In this document: positions 8,176 through 16,678 of the stretch, one piece after another
Layout of the letters: every line of letters starts with the position of its first letter
Numbering within the stretch: position 1 is the stretch's first letter
Source: Bacteroidales bacterium UBA3297
GTDB lineage: Bacteria > Bacteroidota > Bacteroidia > Bacteroidales > Paludibacteraceae
Length of the DNA: 32,764 nucleotides
Direction of reading: 5' to 3'
Assembly (NCBI GenBank): GCA_002362105.1
Contig: DETD01000010.1
Span: 1-32,764 of the forward strand
Translations under genes and position numbers: made by a program
Notes under the pieces: model-generated
Database searches by the model: none
What the model saw: the letters and a program-made list of their open reading frames with translations, nothing else
Told to the model about the DNA's origin: nothing

Positions 8176-10071
8176 ATGAATGAAAAGATACTGACTGCCG
8201 ATTTGGTGAATGCGGTTGCCGAGCTGACTGACATTCCAAAAAACCGTTGCGACGACTTTGTCAAAGCGTTCTTCGAGGCTATTGCCAACGCATTGGCAAT
8301 AGACGGAATCGTCAAGGTTAAGGGACTGGGTACGTTTAAACTCATTGTGGTGGAAGAACGCAAGAGTGTGAATGTGCAAAATGGTGCTGAGATGATTATC
8401 CCGGCCCATGCCAAGGTGTCTTTCACGCCCGACAAGACGCTTAAAGATGAAATCAACAAGCCTTATGCGCACTTGAAGACATACGTCCTCAATCCAAACG
8501 CTCCGCTAGACCCGCCTGATCCTGATGATGACGAGGCGATTGACGACACGGTTTCTGATGCCGGCGTTATGGACGATGATGCTGTGGCTGAGTCTGCGAC
8601 TTCTGTACCTCCTGTCGACGAGGCTGTCGCACAGGCCGTTTCTGAATCACTTTCGTTGACGGAAACGCACATTACGGCCGAAACTGCTAAACAGACAGAG
8701 GCTGTACCTCCTGTTTGTGAGGCTATTGCGCAGGCTGTTTCTGAATCGCTTTCGCAGACAGAAACACATATTACGGCCGATGGTGTACAGGTTCCGGAAA
8801 AGAACGTTGCTCCGTCTGTAGAAGTACCTGTTGAGTCTGTGGTTGTCGATGCTGCCGCTCCAACTGAAACTGCGGCTGTTGAACCTGAAAAGGAAGAAAT
8901 TTCAGAAGAGGCGAATACCGCAAAATCGGTGTCTTCGCATTCCGACTGGTTCGATAACTGGGAAGTGGAGTATGAGGGGGAAGATGTTGAAGACCCTAAC
9001 GCTTTGCTTGCTGACAAAAAGGTAGAGACTCCTGTCTATGTCCAGCCTCCGGTTAGTGTTGTTGACGAAGTATCGGCTTCCATCGAGGCCGATGTTCGTG
9101 AACCGGCTGTTCCTGCCGATGAACCTGAACAGGTCGCAGAGGTTCAGGCTGAATCTGAACCGGTTGCTGAGGTGAAGGAAGAATCTGCTGTTGCCGCCGA
9201 ACTTGAGGATGGGGAGAACCGTGCCGAAGCCGTTGTTGCAGATGATGCGCCTGCCTGTGGTAACGAATCTGACGAGGCTGCTGGGGTAGACGGACAGAAC
9301 GAGGCCGAGGCGGCTGCTGTTTCTGGAACTGAATCAGAAACTGAACCCGTCAAGGACGATAAAGCGCCTATCGAGGGCAAGCCTGTCGCAACTGAACAGG
9401 TCGTATTCCCTACGGCCAACGATTTGGCCAATGAGCCTGAGGAAGAGGTACAGCATGGAAAAGTGCTGGGTGTGGCTATCGTAACATTCGTAGTATTGTT
9501 GATTGCCGCATTCTTTGGCTTGAATCATCTGGATCCGGACTTTTTCAAGGGATTAAAGGCGTCGTCAGATAATCCGCCGGTTATGCCTTCCGATACTACC
9601 TCGCTCGCGCAGGAATTAAGCGTATATGTTCCAGAAGCCGATTCTGTGGATAGTCCGGATGCGTCCGATGGAACAGAGGAGGCACCTTATGTCGACGACA
9701 GCCAGTCTGCTGCATCAGAAACAGTGGTTGCTCCACAGGCGTCAAATACGGTTGATCCGCTTTGGAATGGTGAGTTCGTGGCCTATATGAAGCGTCAGCA
9801 TAAGGATGTGAGCCTGGCCACTTCCGGACTTATTGGCGAAACTACCATCAAACCCGGATTGTTCTTGACAATGGTTGCATTGCAAAACTATGGCGATAAA
9901 TCGTATTGGATTTATCTCTACTTATACAATACCGACCGTATTAAGAATCCGAACAATGTGCCTGTAGGTACTAAAATACGTGTCCCTAATCTCGACGAGT
10001 CGTTGGTGAACGGTCCGAACGAGGAACAGGTGAACTTGGCGAAAGAGATCCGCCAGAAGTTCGCCAAATAA
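8176..10071 (+). CDS. Membrane-anchored HU-domain protein with acidic linker and LysM-like C-terminus
   Basis: From ATG 8176 the protein has 631 residues. Residues 1-95 are an HU/IHF-like DNA-binding domain (VKVKGLGTFKL and a beta-arm region). About residues 100-425 are a low-complexity, strongly acidic Glu/Ala/Val/Pro linker containing a 33-residue tandem repeat. A single membrane helix follows at about 430-452 (LGVAIVTFVVLLIAAFF). The last 100 residues look like a LysM-type module (WNGEFVAYMKRQ, ALQNYGDKSYWIYLYLYN, VPVGTKIRVPN). The predicted topology puts the HU domain in the cytoplasm and the LysM-like part in the periplasm, tethering nucleoid to cell wall. TTG at 8167 is an alternative start overlapping the previous stop. 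It lies between the HU gene and moxR with 29 bases to the latter. Confidence 0.82.
   Translation: MNEKILTADLVNAVAELTDIPKNRCDDFVKAFFEAIANALAIDGIVKVKGLGTFKLIVVEERKSVNVQNGAEMIIPAHAKVSFTPDKTLKDEINKPYAHLKTYVLNPNAPLDPPDPDDDEAIDDTVSDAGVMDDDAVAESATSVPPVDEAVAQAVSESLSLTETHITAETAKQTEAVPPVCEAIAQAVSESLSQTETHITADGVQVPEKNVAPSVEVPVESVVVDAAAPTETAAVEPEKEEISEEANTAKSVSSHSDWFDNWEVEYEGEDVEDPNALLADKKVETPVYVQPPVSVVDEVSASIEADVREPAVPADEPEQVAEVQAESEPVAEVKEESAVAAELEDGENRAEAVVADDAPACGNESDEAAGVDGQNEAEAAAVSGTESETEPVKDDKAPIEGKPVATEQVVFPTANDLANEPEEEVQHGKVLGVAIVTFVVLLIAAFFGLNHLDPDFFKGLKASSDNPPVMPSDTTSLAQELSVYVPEADSVDSPDASDGTEEAPYVDDSQSAASETVVAPQASNTVDPLWNGEFVAYMKRQHKDVSLATSGLIGETTIKPGLFLTMVALQNYGDKSYWIYLYLYNTDRIKNPNNVPVGTKIRVPNLDESLVNGPNEEQVNLAKEIRQKFAK
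8605..8781 (+). repeat. 99-bp tandem repeat inside the acidic linker
   Basis: A unit beginning gtacctcctgt at 8605 recurs at 8704, and the attacggcc segment recurs at 8671 and 8770, so the period is 99 bases (33 codons). Both copies encode a VPPV-EA-AQAVSESLS-TETHITA pattern. The second copy is diverged at several positions. Confidence 0.8.
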
Positions 10072-10100
10072 TATAGATATACAGATAAAACATACATAAA

Positions 10101-11126
10101 ATGGAAGTTGACGTTAAAGAAAAGAATAGTGGTCTTGAACCGGCGCAGTTGTCAGAACTGAATGCGCGTGTTCAGAAGGAGAGTGCGTTTGTCGATGTGC
10201 TTGTTAAAGGTATGGAACAAGTCATTGTTGGTCAAAAACACCTGGTCGAGTCTTTGCTTATCGGTTTGTTGGCCGATGGCCACGTGCTGTTGGAAGGTGT
10301 GCCGGGTCTTGCTAAAACTTTGGCGATTAAAACCCTTGGCCAGCTGATTGATGCCGATTACAGTAGAATACAGTTTACACCAGACTTATTGCCTGCCGAC
10401 GTTATCGGTACCATGATTTACAGCCAGAAGACGGAAGAGTTCTCCATCAAGCAGGGTCCTATTTTTGCGAACCTAGTATTGGCCGACGAGATTAACCGTG
10501 CACCGGCCAAGGTGCAGAGTGCGTTGCTCGAAGCCATGCAGGAACGTCAGGTAACTATTGGTGAGCAGACGTTCAAGCTGCCAACCCCTTTCTTGGTTAT
10601 GGCGACTCAGAACCCGGTAGAGCAGGAAGGTACCTATCCGTTGCCTGAAGCCCAGGTCGACCGCTTTATGTTGAAGGTGGTTATCACTTATCCGCAGAAG
10701 GAAGAGGAAGAGCTCGTCATCCGTAATAACCTCAACAAGGTTAAGCCAACCGTCAACGCTGTGCTGAAGCCTGAAGCCATTATTAATGCGAGAAAGGTTG
10801 TGGAAGACGTGTATATGTCTGAGAAGATAGAAAAATATATTGTCGATATCGTATTCGCAACCCGTTTCCCTGAGGAATATGGTTTGGAGCACCTGAAAGA
10901 GATGATCTCTTGCGGTGGCTCTCCGCGTGCCTCTATCAACCTTGCGTTGGCTGCCCGTGCGCATGCCTTCATCAACCGTCGCGGATTCGTCCTTCCTGAC
11001 GATGTGCGCGCTGTGGCTATGGATGTGCTCCGCCACCGTGTTGCCCTCACCTACGAGGCAGAGGCCAACAACCTGACTTCGGAAGAAGTGGTTTCTGAAA
11101 TTTTGAATGCAGTTCAAGTTCCATAA
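10101..11126 (+). CDS. MoxR family AAA+ ATPase
   Basis: The 341-residue protein has a Walker A motif near residue 65 (EGVPGLAKT), a Walker B motif near residue 127 (VLADEINRAPAKVQSALLEAM region), sensor 1 in VMATQNPVEQEGTYPLPEAQ and a C-terminal lid domain (GGSPRASINLALAARAHAF). MoxR ATPases act as chaperones with von Willebrand factor A proteins encoded next to them, which fits the DUF58, BatA and BatB genes that follow. Length and motifs are those of the intact family. It starts 29 bases after the HU-fusion gene and ends 12 bases before the DUF58 gene, so one operon is likely. Confidence 0.95.
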   Translation: MEVDVKEKNSGLEPAQLSELNARVQKESAFVDVLVKGMEQVIVGQKHLVESLLIGLLADGHVLLEGVPGLAKTLAIKTLGQLIDADYSRIQFTPDLLPADVIGTMIYSQKTEEFSIKQGPIFANLVLADEINRAPAKVQSALLEAMQERQVTIGEQTFKLPTPFLVMATQNPVEQEGTYPLPEAQVDRFMLKVVITYPQKEEEELVIRNNLNKVKPTVNAVLKPEAIINARKVVEDVYMSEKIEKYIVDIVFATRFPEEYGLEHLKEMISCGGSPRASINLALAARAHAFINRRGFVLPDDVRAVAMDVLRHRVALTYEAEANNLTSEEVVSEILNAVQVP

Positions 11127-11138
11127 TTTGTACTTTTA

Positions 11139-12017
11139 GTGAAAACTACTAGTGAACTCTTAAAACAGGTTCGGAAAATTGAGATCAAGGCGCGCGGCCT
11201 CTCTACCGAAATATTTGCCGGCGAGTACCGCACGGCTTTCAAGGGTAGGGGTATGACTTTTGCCGAGGTCCGCGATTACCAGCCGGGCGACGATATCCGT
11301 AACATTGACTGGAATGTTACGGCACGTTTCAACCGCCCTTATGTGAAGGTGTTCGAGGAAGAGCGCGAAATGACCGTTATGATTATGGTCGACGTTTCGG
11401 CAAGTGGTGATTTTGGCTCTTGTAATGAAACCAAGCGCGAGTTTATGACCGAGATTGCGGCTACTATTGCTTTCTCGGCAATTCAGAACAACGATAAAAT
11501 TGGTATGATTTTCTTCTCGGACAAGGTCGAGAAGTTTATCTCTCCGCAGAAGGGACGGAAGCACATTCTTTACCTTATCCGCGAACTGCTGACTTTCGAA
11601 CCCGAAAGCCATGCTACCAATATCGGTAACGCCCTCCGTTATTTCACGAACGCCATAAAGCGCCATTGCTCGGCATTCATTATATCTGACTTTCTTGGAC
11701 CTAGGTTTGCGGACGATTTGATAATTGCTAACCGCAAGCACGATTGTGCTACTATCCGTGTCTACGATCCGCGCGAGGAGACCATCCCCGATGTGGGCCT
11801 TATCTGTATGCGCGATGCTGAGACGGGTGAGGAATGCTGGGTCGATACTTCGAGCAAGTCGGTTCGCGACGCTTACAAGGCCTATTGGCAGCAAAAGTCG
11901 CTCGAAATTGTCCAAGCCTTTCATAAGGCGGGTGTCGACTCTACCGTTGTCGCTACCGACGGCGACTTTGTAAAAGCGCTGGTCAAAATGTTCCACGAAA
12001 GGGCGCTCCGCCACTAA
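11139..12017 (+). CDS. DUF58 domain protein (VWA-like partner of MoxR)
   Basis: This 292-residue soluble protein carries the conserved DUF58 block near the N-terminus (FAEVRDYQPGDDIRNIDWN) and a VWA-type fold with a partial metal-binding motif DVSASGDFG near residue 85. Proteins of this family are regularly encoded directly after moxR in bat clusters and are thought to work with the ATPase. GTG at 11139 is used as start; the helical beginning (SELLKQVRKIEIKARGL) fits family N-termini. The gene lies 12 bases after moxR and 13 bases before the next gene. Confidence 0.92.
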   Translation: MKTTSELLKQVRKIEIKARGLSTEIFAGEYRTAFKGRGMTFAEVRDYQPGDDIRNIDWNVTARFNRPYVKVFEEEREMTVMIMVDVSASGDFGSCNETKREFMTEIAATIAFSAIQNNDKIGMIFFSDKVEKFISPQKGRKHILYLIRELLTFEPESHATNIGNALRYFTNAIKRHCSAFIISDFLGPRFADDLIIANRKHDCATIRVYDPREETIPDVGLICMRDAETGEECWVDTSSKSVRDAYKAYWQQKSLEIVQAFHKAGVDSTVVATDGDFVKALVKMFHERALRH

Positions 12018-12030
12018 TTACACTTTGGGT

Positions 12031-13026
12031 ATGCTACGTATTGCAAAACATTTCTGCTTACTCTTTTTTCTACTCTTTGGCGTTGCCGCCAAGGCGCAGG
12101 TCAAAATATCCGCCTCTATCGACTCTCCGTCTATCATGATGGGGCAACAGACGGTGGTGCATTTCCATGTGTCGCAACCACAACATTTGGCGGTGCAGTT
12201 GCCTGTGTTGAGCGATATTCTCGCTCCTGGGGTTTACATTGTTTCTGTGTCGGGCGACACAATTGCCGACGGTTCCACCATCTCTATAAACGATAATATC
12301 GTTATTACGGTGTTCGAGCCGGGCGACTATGTTATTCCTCCTTTTGTCTGCCGTGAGCAGAATAAGGAGTATAAGACCAGTGAGCTGAAATTGAAAGTGA
12401 GCGATGTCCCCGATGTCTTTGTAGAAGGCAAACTGCCTGCCGACATCAAGGAAATAAATACTCCTCCTTATTCAACAACCCTTTGGGTGGTTTTGATTGT
12501 CTCTGTGGTTTTGATGGTTCTGATGGGTATCTGGACCTATTACTATTGGCGCAAGCACAGAGAGGATCCCGAACCGTATGTGAAGAACAGTGCTGTTGCC
12601 GACTCTGCACAGCCCGAGAAGACGGCTTTGGAACTCATTAGGAATCTGGCGGCTGAAAAATGCTGGCAGACTGCAGGAAACGAAAAAACGTATTTCACCC
12701 TGCTTACCGATGTGTTGCGGCAGTATTTCTACCGCAGGTATTCGATTATGGCGTTGGAAATGACATCTTCTGAGTTGATTGATGCTTTGAAGAAGACCAA
12801 TATGCCAATCAAGTTGCGCGAAGAGGTGCGTGAAATCTGTTTCACAGGCGATATGACCAAGTTTGCCAAGCACAAGCCTACCGACGGCGAGTGCGTGCAC
12901 TGTGCGGAACTTGCCGAACAGATTGTCTTGAAAACGATGCTGGTTGAGAAGCCAAAGGAAGGCGGTAACGCCAAGGGCGCTGCTGCTGATGCGGCTAAGG
13001 CCGATGCCAATGTTAAAAATGTGTGA
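12031..13026 (+). CDS. Bat-cluster single-pass membrane protein with extracytoplasmic beta domain
   Basis: From ATG 12031 the protein has 331 residues: a signal peptide (LLFFLLFGVAAKA then Q), a beta-rich extracytoplasmic domain to about residue 145, one membrane helix at about 151-172 and a cytoplasmic helical domain. That last domain (YFTLLTDVLRQYFYRRY, MTSSELIDAL, TKFAKHKPT) resembles the C-terminal domain of BatD. The protein occupies the position of the conserved hypothetical gene between DUF58 and batA in Bacteroides bat operons. The tail is Ala/Lys/Asp-rich. Function is unknown; a role as membrane anchor in the MoxR/Bat complex is inferred from context. The frame opens at TTG 12025, but ATG 12031 is preferred. 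Confidence 0.85.
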   Translation: MLRIAKHFCLLFFLLFGVAAKAQVKISASIDSPSIMMGQQTVVHFHVSQPQHLAVQLPVLSDILAPGVYIVSVSGDTIADGSTISINDNIVITVFEPGDYVIPPFVCREQNKEYKTSELKLKVSDVPDVFVEGKLPADIKEINTPPYSTTLWVVLIVSVVLMVLMGIWTYYYWRKHREDPEPYVKNSAVADSAQPEKTALELIRNLAAEKCWQTAGNEKTYFTLLTDVLRQYFYRRYSIMALEMTSSELIDALKKTNMPIKLREEVREICFTGDMTKFAKHKPTDGECVHCAELAEQIVLKTMLVEKPKEGGNAKGAAADAAKADANVKNV

Positions 13027-13028
13027 TT

Positions 13029-14021
13029 ATGATTTTTGCAAAACCATATCTCTTGTTGTTGCTCCTTCTGCTCATCCCCATAATTGTGTGGTATGTGTGG
13101 AAGCGGAAGTCTGTTACGGCTAAAATGCAGATTTCTTCCGTTGAGCCTTTCATAGGAGCCAAAAGAACCTATAAATACTACCTTCTTCATTTTCCGTTTG
13201 CCCTGAAGATGATAGCGTTGGCGATGGTCATCGTCATCATGGCCCGTCCGCAGGCGGCTAACGAGTGGGATAGTAAGAATGCCGAGGGCATTGACTGTGT
13301 GCTGGCCCTTGACATTTCTGCCAGTATGATGGCGCAAGACTTGAAACCCAACCGTTTGAAAGCGGCCAAAGAGGTTGCCGGTAACTTTGTGCAGCAGCGG
13401 ACCAACGACAACATTGGTCTGGTGGTGTTTTCTGGCGCGGCTTCTTCCGTCTGTCCGCTCACTACTGATAAGAATGCGCTTTCTAGCCTGATTGCGTCTA
13501 TCGATACCGGAATGGTGCGTGCCGACGGTACGGCTATCGGTGTCGGGTTGGCTACTTCGGTAAGCCGTTTGAAGAACAGCCAGGCAAAATCGAAAGTGGT
13601 GATTCTGCTAACCGACGGTGAGGACAACGGTGGTAAAATATCGCCTCAGAAGGGTGCCGAACTGGCAAAGTCGTTCGGGGTGCGTGTCTACACTATCGGC
13701 GTTGGTACTAACGGTATGGCGCCTATGCCGTCGTTCAACAAAACAACCAACAAGTGGGAAGTGAAGATGGAGCCGGTTGTAATTGACGAGCAGACGTTGC
13801 AAGATATATCGTCGGCAACCAACGGCAAGTATTACAGGGCCCAGAATACCGACGAACTGAATTCTATTTATGCTGCTATCGACAAGTTGGAAAAAAGCAA
13901 GGTGTCTATTTCTAACTTCTCGCACCGCAAAGAGTTGTTTATGCCGTTTGCGTGTGTCGCTTTAGCGGCTATGTTGTTATCACTTATTCTTTCAACAACC
14001 GTATTAAGACGTAATCCGTAA
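13029..14021 (+). CDS. batA: BatA, VWA domain membrane protein
   Basis: The 330-residue protein has an N-terminal membrane helix (YLLLLLLLLIPIIVWYVW), a second helix near residues 55-72, a von Willebrand factor A domain and a final helix near residues 305-325. The metal-ion-dependent adhesion site is intact: DISAS near residue 95, the GTAIG threonine and TDGEDN. In Bacteroides fragilis batA belongs to the aerotolerance operon. ATG 13029 follows the previous stop by 2 bases, and the stop codon overlaps the batB start codon by one base, so translational coupling is likely. Confidence 0.93.
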   Translation: MIFAKPYLLLLLLLLIPIIVWYVWKRKSVTAKMQISSVEPFIGAKRTYKYYLLHFPFALKMIALAMVIVIMARPQAANEWDSKNAEGIDCVLALDISASMMAQDLKPNRLKAAKEVAGNFVQQRTNDNIGLVVFSGAASSVCPLTTDKNALSSLIASIDTGMVRADGTAIGVGLATSVSRLKNSQAKSKVVILLTDGEDNGGKISPQKGAELAKSFGVRVYTIGVGTNGMAPMPSFNKTTNKWEVKMEPVVIDEQTLQDISSATNGKYYRAQNTDELNSIYAAIDKLEKSKVSISNFSHRKELFMPFACVALAAMLLSLILSTTVLRRNP

Positions 14022-15073
14022 TGTTTAAATTCGCATATCCTATAGTCCTTTTATTGTTGATTGTTGCGGTCGGCTTGTTGGTATGGTATGTCTATAACGA
14101 GTTCCGACGAAACAGGCAGATGAAGGCGTTTGGCAATATGAAGCTGTTGTCGGGTATGATGCCCACCCGCTCCCTATTCCGTCAGCGTATAAAGTTCGGC
14201 CTTTCTTGGCTGGCCTTGGTTTCGCTTATCTTGGTGACCGCAAGAATTCAGCTTGCGGGCAATTCTAATGCCGCTGGTACGAGAATGAATGCCGAGATGG
14301 TGGCTGTGGTCGATGTCTCGAACTCGATGTTGTGTACCGATGAAACCCCATCGAGGTTGGAAAAGGCGAAAATGATCTTGAATGCGTTTCTCGACAATTC
14401 AGAGAATACCAAAATGGGTTTGGTCGTGTTTGCCGGTACCTCGGTTACCCGTATGCCTATTACGTCCGACTTGGGTTCGGCCAAGATGTTTGTCAACTCG
14501 CTGTCGACAGAAGATGTTTCTGTACAGGGTACGGCTATAGGGGCGGCATTGCGTCAGGCGCAGCGCAGTTTCTCGAAAGACGAGGGTATAGCCCGCTGTA
14601 TTCTGCTGTTGACCGATGCCGAGAACCACGAAGACGACGCTATTGCAACGGCTGGTGCCGTAAACCGCGATGGACATGTGTACGTGAATGTAGTGGGACT
14701 GGGCTCCCGCGAAGGGTCGACTATTTCTATTGGCGACACTCTGTTGCGCAGTGCGGAGGGCGACACTGTGGTGTCGAAGTTCGACGAAGAATTGGCAAAG
14801 AATGTTGCCAAAGCGGGCAAAGGCTTCTATGTGACTGGCAAGAGTCCGGCTGCGGTTGTCGATAAAGTCTTATCGCAGTTAAAGACAGAGGCGGCAAAGG
14901 CGTCGAAGGTTTCTTCGTCGGCCGTTACCTATACCGACAAGTTCGGTATTTTTGCCTGTGTGGCCTTTTTCTGCCTATTGATAGACGCTGTGCTTATGGA
15001 ACGCAAAAACCGGTTGTGGGAGCGTGTTAAGGGACTTAAAGACCGTATATTTAAAAAGAAGTCTGCTGAATAA
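14021..15073 (+). CDS. batB: BatB, VWA domain membrane protein
   Basis: This 350-residue protein repeats the BatA layout: an N-terminal helix (IVLLLLIVAVGLLVWYVY), a second helix near residue 65, a VWA domain and a C-terminal helix near residues 308-325. The MIDAS residues are present (DVSNS near residue 97, GTAIG, and TDAENH). Sequence identity to BatA is low outside these motifs, so they are old paralogues. Its start overlaps the batA stop and the next gene starts directly after its own stop. In the Bat model the two VWA proteins form a membrane complex served by the MoxR ATPase. Confidence 0.93.
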   Translation: MFKFAYPIVLLLLIVAVGLLVWYVYNEFRRNRQMKAFGNMKLLSGMMPTRSLFRQRIKFGLSWLALVSLILVTARIQLAGNSNAAGTRMNAEMVAVVDVSNSMLCTDETPSRLEKAKMILNAFLDNSENTKMGLVVFAGTSVTRMPITSDLGSAKMFVNSLSTEDVSVQGTAIGAALRQAQRSFSKDEGIARCILLLTDAENHEDDAIATAGAVNRDGHVYVNVVGLGSREGSTISIGDTLLRSAEGDTVVSKFDEELAKNVAKAGKGFYVTGKSPAAVVDKVLSQLKTEAAKASKVSSSAVTYTDKFGIFACVAFFCLLIDAVLMERKNRLWERVKGLKDRIFKKKSAE

Positions 15074-15673
15074 ATGCTTATGAGGTTATCATCTTTATAT
15101 AGACTAATTGTTCTCGCGTGCGCTACGGTGTTGCCGCTGGTGGCCAGCGCACAAATCGAGAATCACGATATTCGTGTCGGCAATACTGCCTACAGAAGCA
15201 AAAACTATGCTGTGGCTGAAAAAAAGTATCGTTCGGCGTTGTCGAAAAAGGAGTCTTCCTACTATGCCAACTTCAACCTTGGTAACGCCCTGTACCGTAA
15301 GGGCGAGTGGCAAACGGCCCGCAACTATTACCAGAAAGCGGTTGCTTATGCGCCTTCAGTGCGTTTGAAGGCTGAGGCCCTGCACAACATGGGTACCACC
15401 TACCTGCAAGAAAAGAAGTACAAGGAGGCGGTCGACTTTCTGAAGAAGAGTATGCTGGCCAATCCGAACTCTAACGAGACCCGGAAACTGTTGGCTTATG
15501 CCATGAGGATGGACAAACGCAACAAGAATCAGAATCCTCCGCCAAACACCGGCGACAAGAAAATGGAAGACGACTCGCAGGACAACAACCGCAAGATACT
15601 GGAAACGCTCGACGAGGACGAGGAGAATAGAAAACCGAACTCTGGCGCCAAGTCAATGGTTAAGAATTGGTGA
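15074..15673 (+). CDS. batC: BatC, periplasmic TPR protein
   Basis: The 199-residue protein starts with a signal peptide ending near ASAQ, followed by TPR-type helical repeats at about residues 30-140 (GNTAYRSKNYAVAEKKY, FNLGNALYRKGEW, HNMGTTYLQEKKYKEA). The C-terminal 55 residues are polar, with an acidic stretch (ETLDEDEEN). This is the expected BatC gene between batB and batD. TPR proteins are protein-binding scaffolds; in this module it probably binds the VWA proteins in the periplasm. The second ATG at 15080 is an alternative start. Confidence 0.9.
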   Translation: MLMRLSSLYRLIVLACATVLPLVASAQIENHDIRVGNTAYRSKNYAVAEKKYRSALSKKESSYYANFNLGNALYRKGEWQTARNYYQKAVAYAPSVRLKAEALHNMGTTYLQEKKYKEAVDFLKKSMLANPNSNETRKLLAYAMRMDKRNKNQNPPPNTGDKKMEDDSQDNNRKILETLDEDEENRKPNSGAKSMVKNW

Positions 15674-15743
15674 GTAGCTTATACTATGGCACGGGTTTTG
15701 CCGTTTTTACTAGTGTAGTTTATTTCATTTTTTGAGTGGTCGT

Positions 15744-16676
15744 ATGAAACGTTTGTTGACTTTACTGTTTTTTAGTGCTTTATCACTAGTGACTATTGGC
15801 GCTTGGGCGGGCGGGGCTGTCAATGTGACAGCGTCAGCTCCTTCTGTTGTCACTGAGGGGCAGCGCTTCCAATTGATATTTACCATACATAATGCCCAGG
15901 CCGATTCTTTCCGTCTTCCGAAAATCAAGTCGCTGAAACTTCTTTCTGGCCCTTCTAAAAGCTCTAGTACCAGCACCCAGGTGGTAGGCGGTCGCATTGT
16001 TTCTTCCACCTCTGTTTCGCTAGTCTATATTGCTGTTGCCGAAAAGAAAGGCACGGTGACCATACCGGCTGCCTCTATCTGGAGCAATGGCACCAAGTAT
16101 ACTACAAATACGGTTACTATTACCGTACAGAGCCAAACCGAACAACAAAAGAAACAGGCCGAAGCCAAGAAAAAGGCTGAGGAACAGAAACGGCTGCAAG
16201 AGCAAGCCGAGGCCGACGAAATTACGGCCGAAGATATGTTCATCCGTACCGAATGGGAGAACGACAAGGTCTATGCCGAAAACCACAACAACCTGCTCGT
16301 TAAACTATACTACCGTGTAAATGTGGCCGGATGGGATAATGCGGAATGGCCTTCTGCCAAAAACTGCGAGATTACCGATGCCGGCATTGCCCGTAGTTCG
16401 CGTTACGGACGTGCCCAGGTCAACGGTATCACCTACAATACGGTGGTGGTGCGTAAGATGGATGTTGTTCCGGCAAAGGCTGGAAAACTGTCGTTTGCAA
16501 GCGGCGAGTTGGACGTTATTGTGAATGTGCCGAACCGTAACGATTTTTGGGGTGGTTACCACCGTGTTTCCAAGCATATGGTTATTCCTGGCATTGTTAC
16601 ATCTGTCAAACCTGCCTCCGAGAAGCCTCAGCAGGTAGAGGAGAAACCGGTTGAACAACCTCATTGGAATTTATAG
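15744..16676 (+). CDS. batD: BatD-like protein, N-terminal part only (split BatD, first gene)
   Basis: From ATG 15744 this 310-residue protein has a signal peptide (LLFFSALSLVTIGAWA) and matches the N-terminal two domains of BatD: the first beta domain with the GPSKSSSTSTQVVGG segment and VSLVYIAVAEKKGTVTIPA, then a charged coiled-coil insert (about residues 133-162), then a second beta domain beginning DMFIRTEW. Usual BatD proteins continue for another 300 residues with a third beta domain, a membrane helix and a cytoplasmic domain; here the gene stops at 16676 after a Pro/Glu-rich tail. Those missing parts are in the next gene, which has its own signal peptide. It therefore looks like a gene fission, not a frameshift. 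Confidence 0.85.
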   Translation: MKRLLTLLFFSALSLVTIGAWAGGAVNVTASAPSVVTEGQRFQLIFTIHNAQADSFRLPKIKSLKLLSGPSKSSSTSTQVVGGRIVSSTSVSLVYIAVAEKKGTVTIPAASIWSNGTKYTTNTVTITVQSQTEQQKKQAEAKKKAEEQKRLQEQAEADEITAEDMFIRTEWENDKVYAENHNNLLVKLYYRVNVAGWDNAEWPSAKNCEITDAGIARSSRYGRAQVNGITYNTVVVRKMDVVPAKAGKLSFASGELDVIVNVPNRNDFWGGYHRVSKHMVIPGIVTSVKPASEKPQQVEEKPVEQPHWNL

Positions 16677-16678
16677 TT

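Noticed and set aside
8463..9017. Ser/Thr-rich frame antisense to the acidic linker
   Set aside because: Its composition is the mirror image of the repetitive linker codons; no start signal or context.
11160..12014. Open frame of 284 codons antisense to the DUF58 gene
   Set aside because: The plus strand encodes an intact DUF58 protein in a tight operon; the antisense product has no recognisable features.
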